A DNA stretch of 64,000 bases from Lingula anatina (lineage: Eukaryota; Brachiopoda; Lingulata; Lingulida; Lingulidae), in the NCBI RefSeq assembly GCF_001039355.2, contig NW_019775647.1, forward strand, positions 352,848 through 416,847, given 5' to 3'. The notes under the pieces were generated by a model. That model made no database searches. It saw only the letters and a program-made list of their open reading frames with translations, and had not been told where the DNA came from. The translations under genes and the position numbers were made by a program. Positions 34,601-45,879 of the stretch are shown here, piece by piece; within the stretch, counting starts at the first letter, position 1, and each line of letters opens with the position of its first letter.

Positions 34601-36480
34601 TCAATGGTCACAATTAAATACACTTTTATTTTTAACTAAACATTTGTTCTGCAGGTCAGTGATATCCATGTGTTCTGTACTCACACCACCCCTGTTTTGA
34701 CTGATGTTTACATAGATGGTGAGTATAGGATCATCATAGGTTAAAGGGATAACAACTGTTCATTTTGGCTAAAAAATGAATTTTCTTGGGGTAAACAACA
34801 ATTTTCCCATTCTTACCAATGGTTAATGAATCCAGTTCTACATTCAAATTTAGTCCATGGTTATTTTCTAGAAAGTTTGCTTTTTGTAATAATCTCGTAA
34901 GCTATAGCCATCTATGGAGGTCACATGATCGGATGACAATCACAAATTTTAGAATAATTGCTTTTTTGCCATTCTTGGTGGTGAAATAAAATATATTATA
35001 TTTCCTTGAGTTGTCTACAATGTTTTTATAGTGAAATAAAGATTCCATACGAAGAGTTGTTATCCCTTTAAGTCGTGCATTTAGGAAAGGGAGCTGGACG
35101 AGGTTGGGGGGTGCATGGCAACTGCCCCCCCCCCCTCCTCTCCGCTGCCACCTTTGCTCAACGTGTTGTTATAAGAAGACCATTCTTGCACAGACTTCAT
35201 CATAAAAAAGGAAACTCTTGATGTGGCTAGGAACTGTATACCCACTAAAAATAGACTATTTAATATTACTATCCCCATTTATACTTTTTGGAATGTCAAT
35301 TTGAAAGAAAAAGTAAATGCAGGGATCGTGTAACAGCTAAAGAGACAATTGAATTCTTTAGTCTTTTCACACAAGTCAGCGACAGCACATGACGTGCGCT
35401 AAGTAAGTGGGTCAAAATCTAGGACGGGGTAAGGTCTAGAAATCAGTGGAAACTGGACCTGTATCGAATTACCTTGTTTGTATGCTCAGTATGCCTTGTT
35501 TACTAGTACATCTGAACAGACTATGTTTCCTTCACTTCCTAAGTATTTAACTCTCTTTTCATATTGTACTTGGCATCCTCCATCTGGGGTTTAAATATTC
35601 ATAAGTTGTACTAGTTAGTCAATGAATGAGCAATAATACATTATTTTAAATCCATTTTCCAGGCCGTTTCAGCAGTTACGCTGAGCAGAGTTTATACGAA
35701 CTCGGAACGCTCCTGAACGCCGCAAATCCTGACCTCGAGAGATCTCTTCTTCTTGGAGACTTTAATACTTCTCCGAGTATCCCGGATGCAAACATTACGT
35801 CACAGCTACCCCTGTCCTATGATCTCTTGGTCCAGAATTACTTTTCCCCTTATTTGGAAACCGTTACGTTATGCACGTTCTGCTATGACAACTGGCTGAC
35901 GTATAATTTGTCTAATGTTATTATAGATCACGTGCTTGTACCCAAATCCTGGAGGGACCTAATAATGGCGAAGGTAAATAGAGAGGTTAGCATCTTACAC
36001 GTGTGATTTAAAAGGAGACAGCAGCAAGCACTGCGAACATTGGTCAGAATTAAACACCAGTTATATATCTTTATTTTTGTATGATTTTATTTATTTATTT
36101 ATTTATTTATTTATTTCGCACCCGACTTTGAACAATTCTTCCATTTTGGTTTCTATTTGGTACTTGATACAATAATTTGCAATTGTTAATGAGGATTGAT
36201 TTATGTTCGGGCATGAACAAAATTGTGAGTTTGTGCAAAGTTAAAATTCGATCTGAAACCTGAAAAAAATGGCTCGTCACATATTTAATGCTCATTTGCA
36301 GTCCCCTGAAGCAGAGACACCAAAGTAGATACGAATCGTAAGAAAGTACTTTGTATTGCTAAAATAATCACACTACTTAACCCATTCCAGGCCACGCCAC
36401 TGAGAATATTTGATGGAGATGACACTGTGTCGGACCATTACGGCGTAGCTTTGTTCAGCCAAGAAAATCAAGAGGAATAA
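28745..36480 (+). CDS. Secreted EEP (DNase I-like fold) protein, copy B, intact
   Basis: Seven exons: 28745-28800, 30070-30489, 31233-31458, 32144-32464, 34655-34718, 35663-35973 and 36391-36480 (stop TAA), together 495 residues. Residues 1-18 form a signal peptide (MRNAPCIIAILWVVLTFG). About 20-110 is an acidic pro-region, and about 111-138 is strongly basic (QKRHIKKSKKTKKSKKR). From about 140 the endonuclease/exonuclease/phosphatase fold follows: N149 in TFNVGL, E185 in CLQEVW, H351 in VFCTHT, D395/N397 in LGDFNT and D481-H482 in SDHYGV. These are the metal- and phosphate-handling residues of DNase I and neutral sphingomyelinase relatives. Exon 4 is cysteine-rich (QCFFNNC, CFVGNC, QVCLACLLA), pointing to disulphides in a secreted enzyme. 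The substrate (DNA, RNA, sphingomyelin or inositol phosphate) cannot be decided. It is the tandem paralogue of the copy at 14354. AATAAA at 36660. Confidence 0.85.
29078..29192. repeat. Nested inverted repeat
   Basis: GGTTGCCATATTTGATCCGC at the left is mirrored by GCGGATCAAATATGGCCGAC at the right. Between them GTTCTGAATACGTCCATTCAGAAC forms a smaller hairpin. It lies in intron 1 of EEP gene B. Probably a foldback element. Confidence 0.6.
30532..30732. mobile_element. ACCTCCGCCAAGG-ended MITE
   Basis: Left ACCTCCGCCAAGG and right CCTTGGCGGAGGT are exact inversions about 200 bases apart. Between them lies AAATTTCATCAAAATCGGTC-type sequence and an ACAAACAAACAA run. It lies just beyond the exon 2 donor of EEP gene B and is absent from gene A. 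Confidence 0.75.
31571..31620. repeat. (TC)n/(CA)n microsatellite
   Basis: TC repeat followed by a CA repeat within intron 3 of EEP gene B. Confidence 0.9.
32465..34654 (+). other. Intron 4 of EEP gene B, nothing clear
   Basis: The 2.2 kb intron holds a 97-codon plus frame (33260-33553) and overlapping minus frames (33530-33827). None has splice partners or recognised domains. One minus frame has a weak helix-turn-helix look (IARQ...KETVRTI), which could be the relic of a Tc1/mariner-type transposase, but this is not strong enough to call. Confidence 0.3.
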
Positions 36481-37626
36481 ATGAGAGCTCTCTCGACATA
36501 TCATTACATTTACTGGACATTGCATCGCCAGCCTGCTCGGTAAAACGACTGATGAATCAAGCCAGGGAGTGTGCAATCCTTCTTTATATATGCAGTCTGA
36601 ATAGGCACACGGCCGATGGCAGCTTTCCCCAAATACGCCAGGACATGCCGCTTTTGCTTAATAAAGAAAACCCTTATGTAACATTACCAGTTTTTATGCT
36701 GAATTGTTCAGCAAGGGTGTAGCTACATACATTTACGCAAGTTCTTTGATCGGGGAGAAACTTTGAACAGACTTTGACATGCCAGATCTAAACTTGTAAA
36801 ACAAAATTCATAGAGTCATGTCTATAGCAGAGGGATCAAGGGGCATCTATTAAAATTTGGTATTTCAAAAGCACAGCTAACTCTACTTATTACTGTTTTC
36901 AAAATTGTCCTCAGGCAGTGATTTACGTCAATTGTTTTCCTCCATGGCAGTACTTCTATACCAGACGGTGACAGAAAATGTCAATACATCGCAAATTAAT
37001 TACCACCTGGCAAAACAATACGAACAGGGTTGACAAATAAGCACCTCACACGCTGCAGAAATACGTCCCCCGCTGAACTTTAAAAACATGTTTTCTAGAT
37101 TGCATTGCATTTTTCAAGGTCATTTGACACACGCATGTATTCACTCAGTAAAAGTAAATATTTGACCATTGTTTTTGTCGCGCGGGAATTGGTTTCTGAT
37201 GACCCTCTCTCCCAATATCTACATTTTGTCTATTTAACATTGATCTCAATTTCCTTTTTTTAAATCTTTTTTTAACGCGTTATACAGAGCGAACACAGTA
37301 GCTAAATGGGTCAACGTTTTGGCCATCGCATGGGAACCACTATTAATGTCAGCCACGGGTAATTTGTGCTTCACCCAAGCGGCTGTACATCATATGTACC
37401 CATTTCAACCTAGCACGACCTCAGATACTACTTTGGTTGAAAAAACTTGAAATGCCCTGTCCACATTCACCACCGTTGTAGCCCCAAAACTCTGAGACTA
37501 ATTTTTAAGTAGTGGACTCTTTGCTATCACCCGTGGAGATAAAAGCGCTTCTTTCATGAGAACGGTTGTGAATGCGGACTGTACTTGGGTCATGCAGTGC
37601 ACTTTTTAAGGCATTTATTATGCTGT
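36481..37626. other. Intergenic region with duplicated peptide-gene upstream sequence
   Basis: After the gene B poly(A) signal (36660), the stretch from about 37030 shares short segments with 39604-39760 (GGTTGACAAA, ACACGCTGCAGA, GGTCATT, ACACGCAT). This marks duplicated 5' flanking DNA of the small peptide genes. No other feature is seen. Confidence 0.5.
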
Positions 37627-37627
37627 G

Positions 37628-37722
37628 CTCATATATATATATATATATATATATATAGCCGGTCAGACCCGAAACTCTGTAGAGATCATACTGCGCACTG
37701 GCAGTGCAGGACAAAAGAACTG
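37628..37722 (+). promoter_or_regulatory. Promoter and 5' UTR exon of cysteine-rich peptide gene 1
   Basis: A (TA)n tract at 37628-37658 lies directly before a leader conserved in the decayed tandem copy near 39890 (GTCAGACCCGA, GCAGGACAAAA against GCAGGGCAAAA). The leader ends at a donor AACTG|GTAAGT (exon end 37722). In the decayed copy the TA tract is absent and the donor reads GATAGT. The TA repeat may serve as, or replace, a TATA box. The transcription start is inferred to lie near 37660. Confidence 0.55.
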
Positions 37723-38409
37723 GTAAGTGACTGATATTTACCGTTTCGATATGTATATATTGCTTTATTTCAAGGTTGGAACCAATATCTTAACAAGAAA
37801 TTCCGTAACAAAAGGTGTTTCATCCTTATGCGTATTTGTCTCGTGTAATTGAATATGCGATTGTGGATAAATAGATATAAAGAGAAAAATATTAGAAATG
37901 TTAATAGCGATAACAGAATCTGAGCAAGGTGATTACTTATTTTGAAGGTTTTCCCGTTTTCATATTTTGATCTGTCCTCAAGAGTAACATGGAACCGATC
38001 TTAAAAATGTTCATCATTATATGCACATGTATGAGTTTTAGACAAAATAATTTATTTTAATTATGAAGATGGAACTGCAGTTAAAATGCTTCTGATATCA
38101 TCACAATATAATTAGTACATTCCTAAATATTTGTGATCTCGTCTGCCTTTTACATATTAATCTACAGTACCAAATGTGAACATTTTGACTATGAAAATCA
38201 AACAATGCATCCTTTACAAGGCGCCATCATTATGGATTAAATAGATGGTGTGAGCTTCGGTGAGCTTAAAACTCCAACTGGCTGAATCAATAAAAATATC
38301 CACCTTCATTTTACATTGTTCAATATGCGTAATGAGGTATTTTGAAACGATTACCTTTTTTCATTCTTTGCAGTGTATATTCGAACAGAAGCAATAAGTG
38401 GGGCGCAAT

Positions 38410-39164
38410 ATGAAGACCTTTTTGATACTATTGGTGGTCTTTGTGACCATTACACTCGTTAATGTGGAAAGTACAAGTGTCGAGACCAACAGGTGTGTAT
38501 TTGTGACATTTATTTGTAATTAAGGATGGTTTTAACATTGTTAAGTGCTCCCGAAAGAACGGATGTCTCAACATGTCTATTAGAATATTTTCCAAAACCG
38601 TAAGACTTTTAAAATCTTTGTGAAGACGAATGCATAGTTTTGCTGACAAAATACATTTATGTGTAACAGTACATGCAAGTAACAGTGTTAGAAAGTGGCA
38701 TTCATCTTTTTTTTTCTTTTGATAATGTGACCCAATGACATTGTCCGTTCTGATACCATAAAAACAATGGAAATATGAGATAATGTGAATATATAAAACC
38801 TATAACAAAACGGTCGGCATGTCTGTGAATGGTGAATTTGTACTGATGTGAAGTAGTCTGTAATTCGACAGAACTTCATAAGTACATGTTACAACCAGAA
38901 CAAATGAACGTGGATGCATTCTTTATTCGTTACCACATTTGCCAGTCTGCCATTATTGCTTGTCCACTCTCCTCATTAATCCCACGAAATCTCGTTGACT
39001 GTGTGTTATCTTGGGTGATTTAAAGTATCATTTTTGTCACATTTAGGTTGGCAGTGAAGCCCTTGAATTCAAATTCTAACTTTGAGATATTCCTGAGAAG
39101 CCGTCGCAGACGAGCATGCCCTTGCAACGGACAGTGTGGGACCTGTTACTGCTGCCTCTCGTGA
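38410..39164 (+). CDS. Small secreted six-cysteine peptide, gene 1
   Basis: Two coding exons, 38410-38492 and 39047-39164 (stop TGA), joined in phase 2, give 66 residues. The start exon probably begins at an acceptor at 38373/38374 after a separate leader exon (to 37722). Residues 1-21 are a signal peptide (MKTFLILLVVFVTITLVNVES). About residues 22-45 are a short pro-region. Then SRRRR offers a furin-type cleavage site. The remainder, ACPCNGQCGTCYCCLS, has six cysteines in the pattern C-x-C-x3-C-x2-C-x-C-C. This build (signal, pro-piece, Arg cluster, tiny Cys-rich end) is that of host-defence peptides; hepcidin precursors have a similar plan, but their cysteine spacing and length differ, so I do not assign that name. 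A paralogue lies on minus at 45348-45680 and a decayed copy at 39833-41394. Confidence 0.8.
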
Positions 39165-39331
39165 CAGGTGAAGACGAGGGAACGAAACATCTAACCTGTG
39201 CCGTCACATGTGCACGTCAAGTGAATGTTATTGTAGGCAATCGATCTTCTGAGGTGCAAAAACTTTCTATGTTGAACTTAAACTATCAAAATATTAATTT
39301 TCAATATTCTCAGAATATTTTTGTGCGAAAA

Positions 39332-39356
39332 AATAAACCATATTGAATTGAATAAA
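39332..39356 (+). terminator. Polyadenylation signals, peptide gene 1
   Basis: Two AATAAA hexamers (39332-39337 and 39351-39356) lie 170-190 bases after the stop. The decayed copy has degenerated counterparts (AATTAAA, TATAAAAC) near 41560-41580. Confidence 0.6.
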
Positions 39357-39832
39357 ACAACCAAATTAAATGTCTGTTTCTTTTTTATTCTGTTTGAACA
39401 TGTCACATGACATGGGCAAGTTTCAAGAAGCTGTCGTTAGTTATAACAAGTAACGACAGAACTACCTGGCTAGCGAGAAGACTTAATATATTTATAAATT
39501 TAAAATTATATGAGTTTTATTGGCCCATAACAGGACCGGGTTGAGTTGAGAAACCTTTGTTAACATTTTTTCTAACCTAAGTCGTTCGTTCACTGGACTT
39601 TAATAAGGTTGACAAAGAGTCAGCTAACACGCTGCAGACATAACGACTCCAGCTGAATCCTGACAAACGTTTGTATTACTGATTTACATATAAGGTCATT
39701 CAAAACACGCATACATGCACTTTTAGTATTAAGTTAATTTTTCTTTAATTGGTTCTTTGATTGCAATAAGAAACACTTCAAATTTCAAGAATTAGGTTTT
39801 GCGTTTATCATAATAAGGCGATTCTGAATGCG

Positions 39833-41394
39833 GTCTGCTCTAAGCTCAGGCAATGTCTTTTTTAAAGGCACTTATTATGTTGAGTTCATAACCAGTCAGA
39901 CCCGAGACTTTTTAGAGATTTCACTGCACATTGGCCGTGCAGGGCAAAATAAATGGATAGTTTCGCTGACAAAAATATGTTTAATAGTACATGTAAGTGA
40001 CAGTGCATCAAAGTGACATTTAACTATTTTCGTCCATTATGATAGCCTAATGAAAAAACGTTATACAAGTAGGCCCTGTTTCATCAAGGCTGGATAGGCT
40101 ATCCTATGGATAACACTATCCAAGGTATAAATTTCTTATCCTCTGTATAGTTATCCTCTGTATAAATTCGTGTTTCACAAAGGCTGGATAAACAGCATGA
40201 TAGTAATCCAGTGGATAAAAGATTATCCAATACCATATTTAGAAAAAGACATTCCCATAATGCAGTTGGTTGCTATATACATTATAAAAGCCATGATAGT
40301 TGCTAACAAAAAAAGTGATTTATAGCATATTTGGAAAATAAATTACCCATGATTAACAATATTCTAAGTATATTTCAAGATGGTACATTCATTAAAATAA
40401 TGGGACTAATATATACAGCATATTTTAGTGTCAGTGTCAAAAACACATCACATTGCATTAGTTGTGCCTCATGCTATGTTTACAATTTGAAGGGCGAGGG
40501 TTGAAGGGCAAGGTCGTGACATACTTTCTAACAAAATGGCTGACTTGGCAAGTTTGGCAGATTATGTCAATAGCAGTGTAGAGTTTTTTCGTCGATTTAA
40601 AAGGTATGTTTTAGTAAAATAAAAGATAATTGGTCTCTCATGGAGATTGCATGGGTTCTGTTCGTAGCAGGCGCGCTGTCAACTTTGATCAAGTCTGTTA
40701 TGTAATCTATTGTTTCAGCATCACTCAAAGAATTAAAAGCAAACACACACATCTTTTAAAATTCTCTTTCTAATTATTCTCCGCCTGTGAAATCTCACAG
40801 GATTTACTGCCAAACCAAGCAGGTTAGTCATTTTTGATGATTTAACAGCATGATAGCAGATTTATCCCGCCTATTTCGAGCGGACAACCTTACCCTCTGG
40901 ATAAGCTGATTTATCCCCGGGATAACGCTATCCACTGTTGATGAAACGCACTATCCTCTGGATAGCTCTATCCAGAGGAGAGCGGCCATTTTTATCCATA
41001 GGATAGCGCTATCCAGCCTTGATGAAACCGGGCCGTAACCTATAACAAATCTGTAGGCAAGTCTTAGAATGGTGAATTCGTACCGTTGTGCAATATACTG
41101 TAGTCCGTAATTCGACAGAACTAAAGATGTAACAACCAGAAAAATGAACGTGGATAAATTCTGTATACTTTTATTCGTTACCACATTCGTTTGTCTACCA
41201 TTATTTCTGGCCCCACTCTTCTCCAAAATCCCACGAATTTCTTGTTTGACTTTCCGCTAGGTCGCAAGACTTCGGATTATCTCGGGTGATTTAATGTTTT
41301 TTGGATCACAATAAGGTTGGCAGCAAAGCCGTTGGCAGTCGAGCATGCCCTTGCATCAGCCTATGTGGATCCTGTTTGTGCTGCATTTCGTGAC
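39833..41394 (+). pseudogene. Decayed tandem copy of peptide gene 1
   Basis: The leader (39833-39958), intron pieces, last exon (about 41313-41394) and 3' region of peptide gene 1 recur here in order. Breaks: the leader donor is lost (GATAGT in place of GTAAGT); the signal-peptide exon and surrounding intron (equivalent of about 37725-38635) are deleted; a 0.96 kb MITE sits at 40072-41034; and the last exon has lost most of its pro-region and Arg cluster and is shifted in frame relative to its acceptor. The six-cysteine spacing is nevertheless fully retained in one frame (CPC, then CGSC, then LCCIS before TGA), although other residues changed. Confidence 0.75.
40072..41034. mobile_element. 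0.96 kb inverted-repeat element with GGATA core words
   Basis: Left end GGCCCTGTTTCATCAAGGCT is inverted at the right end (AGCCTTGATGAAACCGGGCC). GTA flanks both sides (40069-40071 and 41035-41037), a likely 3-base target duplication. Subterminal regions are full of GGATA/TATCC words. It interrupts the decayed peptide gene copy; peptide gene 1 lacks it. No transposase frame was recognised. Confidence 0.85.
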
Positions 41395-41699
41395 AGGTCA
41401 AGACGAGGGAAGGAAACACTTAAATTGTGCTGTCACATGTGCAAGTCAAGTGAATTGTTATTTTATGCTATGAATCTGCTGAGGTGAAAACAGTTTCTAT
41501 ATTGCAAACTATCAACATATTAATTTTCAATATTAAAAGAATAGTTTTGTGCACAAAAATTAAACCTCGTGAATCGTATAAAACAATCAAATTTATTGTC
41601 TGTTTCTTTTCTGTTTGAACATGTCACAGGCCAGAGGTTTCAGGAAGCATTCGTTAGTTAGCGATCGGTCGTTATATAGCATCTCGTTAGTTATGAGTG

Positions 41700-44160
41700 C
41701 TGTTTCACGAAACTCTCTAATTATCTCGTTCTTTATTGTCCCGTTGTTGCCATGGATATTTAGCGAATGGGTCAGACCTTAATTTATCTTATCCAGTTAC
41801 TAACTGGACAAGGCCAAATCCCAATTGGGGCCTGATCTAGGCCAGATCCATATTCGGTTTTTGCATTGTTAGCAGTTAAATGAGCATGTTTATGGGCTAA
41901 GTAATTATTTTTTGTCTTTTTGATTTGTCCAAGATGGCGGTATATGACGACGTGCATCATAATACCCCCGTGTCTATATGTCCCTAGGTGGGTGTCATAC
42001 TCAATAGTATTTATAGCACTACTGATACGCAATTATGGCATTAGCTGGGTAAGTGCTGCCTGTGACATTTAAAATGCAATTCATTCACCTAGCTGTTGAG
42101 AAAAGCGTGACGGTCAAGTTATAAAAACCTTGTTAAAAACAGGCGTCTCATGGGTGACATGAATAGTATTTCAGTGAGCAGATAGACACTCCTTTTTGGG
42201 CCAAATAGTTATACACTTGTTTGGATTAAGTATTAGATACCGCTCAAACAAGATTGCATTAGCAACAAAACGCATGCCTTATGTATTTTTCTTGTTCAGC
42301 CTATGTGAGAAAACAAAAAGACAAAACACATGAACAAAAGGAAGAATAAGTCATCATTGATTTAGGACATTCAAAACTTTATTTAAAATTACCTTCATTC
42401 AAAACGTCGTCTGTTGCACAGGGAACGTACAGTGAGGGCACATAAATTGCTTATTGGACACCGCTCGTAGTTCTATAGGGAAAGTCTAGATTTGGACGTT
42501 CAAAGGAGGCACATGGATCGCCGGGGCATTTGCACAGAGGCACAATTTTCATGATTCGGCAACCACCGAGCGCTTAGATATATTTTTGGTCGTTGAAGGG
42601 ACTCACTGTCTCTTTTAATCAATTCAGCCCGCCATGTTGTGACACTTGTAGAAAGTGAGGCCAGTTTCCGAGACCAGTTTCAAAAGTAAATTAAATAAGA
42701 GTCGCTAGTCGTTACATAACAGGAAAATCAATCCTATGGGTAGCATCATTTTAGTACGGGGTGTTTGATAATTTAGAATTTAAAAGAAATATGTAAAGCA
42801 ACCTACAGGGCAAATTAAGTTGTTTTAACGTTGAAACAACGTTGAACCTTAACGTTGATAAGACATTGGATAAACGTTGGATTTGAAAGTTGGATCAACG
42901 TCAGATAACAATGTTGTATCAACGTCAGATAACAACATTGTATCAACCCCAGTTGTTAGACAACACTCTTGCATGCAAAGACAATAAAATGACCTGAAAT
43001 GTTTTTTTTATTTTCGGTACAAAACACAGGTACACAATTATAACGTACACTGTAAAAACATCCAAGTGCCTGCTTTGTCTGATTTTTTTCAACGCATTTA
43101 GCTCCTTAGTATGTTTTGCACCTAAGCATGGTACACCCTTTTAGACTGGATGTGTTTAGCAGTAGGACGTGTTTGATGGCTAAATATATGTAGGGTATAT
43201 ATGTATGGCCTTTAAGTTAGGATTTCCAAGGTTTATATATATATATATATATATAAGAACACACACACACACACACACATAGCAAAGTCACAGTCACCTC
43301 AACCTGTCTATCTATAACAGGGTACCAAGAATTGTCAACTTTGTTAACTTCACTCCATCACTTTTACAGCGACTTATTCATCCTAGTGTTAGCTGACCTT
43401 GCAAGGAAGTTTATTGGAATGTATTTCTGAATAACATGTTAAGAAAATTCACTAGTTCACTAAAGAAAATTCACTAAAAAATTCAGTAGTTCACTAAAGC
43501 AACTTAGTGGGATGGCGTAGGGTCAGAAAATGGCAAAATAGTAACAAGAAGGATAAAATCACGGTCCATAAATATTCAAAATGGCTGCCAATTTATGGAA
43601 ACACACCAGTTTTACGTTCATTTGTATGATATAATGTATGGCAACTGGCAGCCATGTTAGTTTTTCTCATAATAGTACTGAAGGATACATATACTTTCTA
43701 CACACTATAAATCTAAAGCATAAGGGTAATAAGGATATGGCACATGACAGCGGCCGTCGTGGATTTTCTTAAAATTCCCAAGATTGCACGTAGTACTGTT
43801 ACTCCCCACATACATATATTATTTAATTAGTCCTAGGATTTTTAATAAGTTCTAGGATACATGGTTGCTATCTGCTAGATATGTATTATATTGGTCGAAA
43901 GGGTATGGAAAACACAGAGTAAAATTTTATTCACTTTATTTGATAAAAAAATAATAAAGATATTTGTCCATAGAATTCCATAAAGTGGCAGCTATTTTGG
44001 ATTCTTTGACAAAACGATGATTTTTTTCAGAGGACAACGCCCCTAATCTGATTAAGATGTCAAAAGGTACCCACATCCAAAATCGGTGCTTTTATCCGGC
44101 GTGTCTCGATTTTTTGCATTACGTTAACAATGAATCAACACCTTTTAGAGGAATGGATAA
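41700..44160. other. Intergenic region, repeats only
   Basis: Apart from the R2 repeat copy at 42808-43108 and a TA/CA microsatellite at 43233-43280, nothing coding or structured stands out between the decayed peptide copy and the tandem duplication near 44170. Confidence 0.45.
42808..43108 (+). repeat. Interspersed repeat R2, copy 2
   Basis: About 290 bases closely matching 14555-14852 in the same orientation, with the AACGTTG and GTATCAACGTCAGATAACAA words and the same end (AACGCATTTA). A dispersed, non-coding repeat family. Confidence 0.7.
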
Positions 44161-44169
44161 ATATCTTTC

Positions 44170-44750
44170 GGAGAAGAAATGCAAGGACGAAACACTACTA
44201 CCAGTATATTATTGATTTCAGAATGTCAACCTAAAATTAACCATTTATTCTGTGTGTTTCCTTTTAGATTGCTTCAGTGCAAAATGTAGCGTTAATTAAG
44301 TATCCCTTCAATGATAGGAAAGGAAGTACAAATTGGAAATGGTGCCTGGTAAAATACAAATGATATTTGTTAAATAAAACAGGTCCAGGATTCGATTATT
44401 ACTTCAGTACTTTGTAACCTCGCCAGCGGAAATATATTTATGTGGTCATTTTGATAACGAAACGAGCACTTGATTGGCTTAATTACATGAAAATGGGTAA
44501 ATTTATATTACATTAATCACGAATAAACACTTAATCTAAGATATGGACAAATATTGATCTCTTGAACAGGAAATGAAACAACAAAACACTACTTCCAATA
44601 TATAATTGATTGCAGTATGTCAATCTATAATGATATTTTTTCTATATGTTTCCGTTTAGAGTATTTGTTTTAATGCAAAATACAACGTTTATCAAGCGTC
44701 CTTCCAATTATAGGAAACGAAGTACAAATAATGCTAGTAAAATGCAACTT
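44170..44750. repeat. Diverged tandem duplication, about 190-base unit spaced 395 bases
   Basis: Sequence at about 44170-44360 recurs at about 44565-44750: shared ACACTACT, TATTGATT/AATTGATT, GTTTCC(T/G)TTTAGA and GGAA(A)GGAAGTACAAA-like words. No reading frame is conserved between the copies. It lies downstream of the minus-strand peptide gene. Confidence 0.5.
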
Positions 44751-45208
44751 TCATTTGAAAATTACGGTACTACATTGAATACATCTGTGAGGGTACTATC
44801 CGTGTCCACGGAGATCACATACATTGTACACCGTAATGTACACAAGTTGCCCTGATGACACGAAATGGCAGTACTGAAATTTTATGTTTCTGTGCATTTA
44901 CAACACGTTTGGTCTAATAGTGATTTCCCAATTTCTCGTTTCTCTATCTGTTTGTTAAATTTCAATGAAATTGCCCAAACCGCTGCTTTATATTATTGTC
45001 TCTGTAACAGTCAGATTTTGATAAAGTAGCAGATGTGTGGCATATGTTGACTGATGTATTGATGAAGTACGCAATGTCATTTTCAAATTATTTGCTATAC
45101 ATGAATAACAACATTCTTGCAACAATCCGCAGTCTTTTACCAAGTTGATATTTGATCTCAAGTTGATATGGGACAACAATGCAGAGACTATATGTTACCG
45201 CATTCAAC

Positions 45209-45214
45209 TTTATT
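45209..45214 (-). terminator. Polyadenylation signal, peptide gene 2
   Basis: AATAAA on the minus strand, about 135 bases after the stop codon of the minus-strand peptide gene; a normal distance for such a short transcript. Confidence 0.6.
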
Positions 45215-45347
45215 CAAAGAGCACGCAATACACATAAAATTTCGAGAAAGATTCTAAAATTCGAGCTCATTCATCTCTTGTTTGAACAAAAGCTATAGCG
45301 GTTTCCATCTTGTATGCAATGGTGCAAGCACGAAGAAGCATGTCTTT

Positions 45348-45680
45348 CTACGCTAAGCAGCACTTGCACCACGAATGACAAGTAAGGCAACACGATCGAC
45401 GGAATCGCTGCAGGAATTCTGAGATGCTAGTTATCTTCTGGTTTCCTGCCGACCTTCATGTAAAGAAAAACTAAATACTATGGAGGAAAATAGGTAAAAC
45501 TAATACAAAAAATTCAAAGACAATCCTTACTTTTTTATTATTATTTCTGAGCTTGATTCATTTGAGAGATGAAAATGTTTGTCTGATGTACCTTTCAACA
45601 TCGGATTCGATCATTCCACTTTCAGGGGTCACGGCGGCAATGGCAACGAAGACAAGCAAAAGTAATAAATACGCCTTCAT
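45348..45680 (-). CDS. Small secreted six-cysteine peptide, gene 2
   Basis: On minus, exon 45680-45592 (start codon at 45680) joins in phase 2 to exon 45453-45348 (stop TAG), giving 64 residues. The same phase and split codon (AG|G, Arg) occur in peptide gene 1. The start exon begins at an acceptor 45717/45716 followed by TGGATATTTTGACG, resembling the equivalent TGTATATTCGAACA of gene 1, so even the leader is homologous. Residues 1-17 form a signal peptide (MKAYLLLLLVFVAIAAV). A 30-residue pro-region ends EFLQRFRR, a dibasic cleavage site. The remainder, SCCLTCHSWCKCCLA, has six cysteines in the pattern C-C-x2-C-x3-C-x-C-C. It shares the C-x3-C step and the C-x-C-C end with gene 1, but the first cysteine spacings differ. 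Function is unknown; a defence peptide is the leading guess. Confidence 0.8.
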
Positions 45681-45879
45681 TCTATGTTTCAGCTCTTGTT
45701 CACGTCAAAATATCCACTAAAAGATAAGGGAGACTTTGTGTCAGAAATTAAGATTCGAAAACCATTGTGTTAAAGATGCATACAAAGTCAATTTTTTGTC
45801 ACAAAAACCAACCAAATGCCAGCATATAGTTTCAAGTAGTATAACTAAGAGAATAACCAAAAGGCATTGTTTAATTTTA

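Noticed and set aside
38410-39164. Assignment of peptide gene 1 as hepcidin
   Set aside because: The signal start and Arg cluster are similar, but it has six instead of eight cysteines with different spacing and a much shorter mature part. The name would overstate the evidence.
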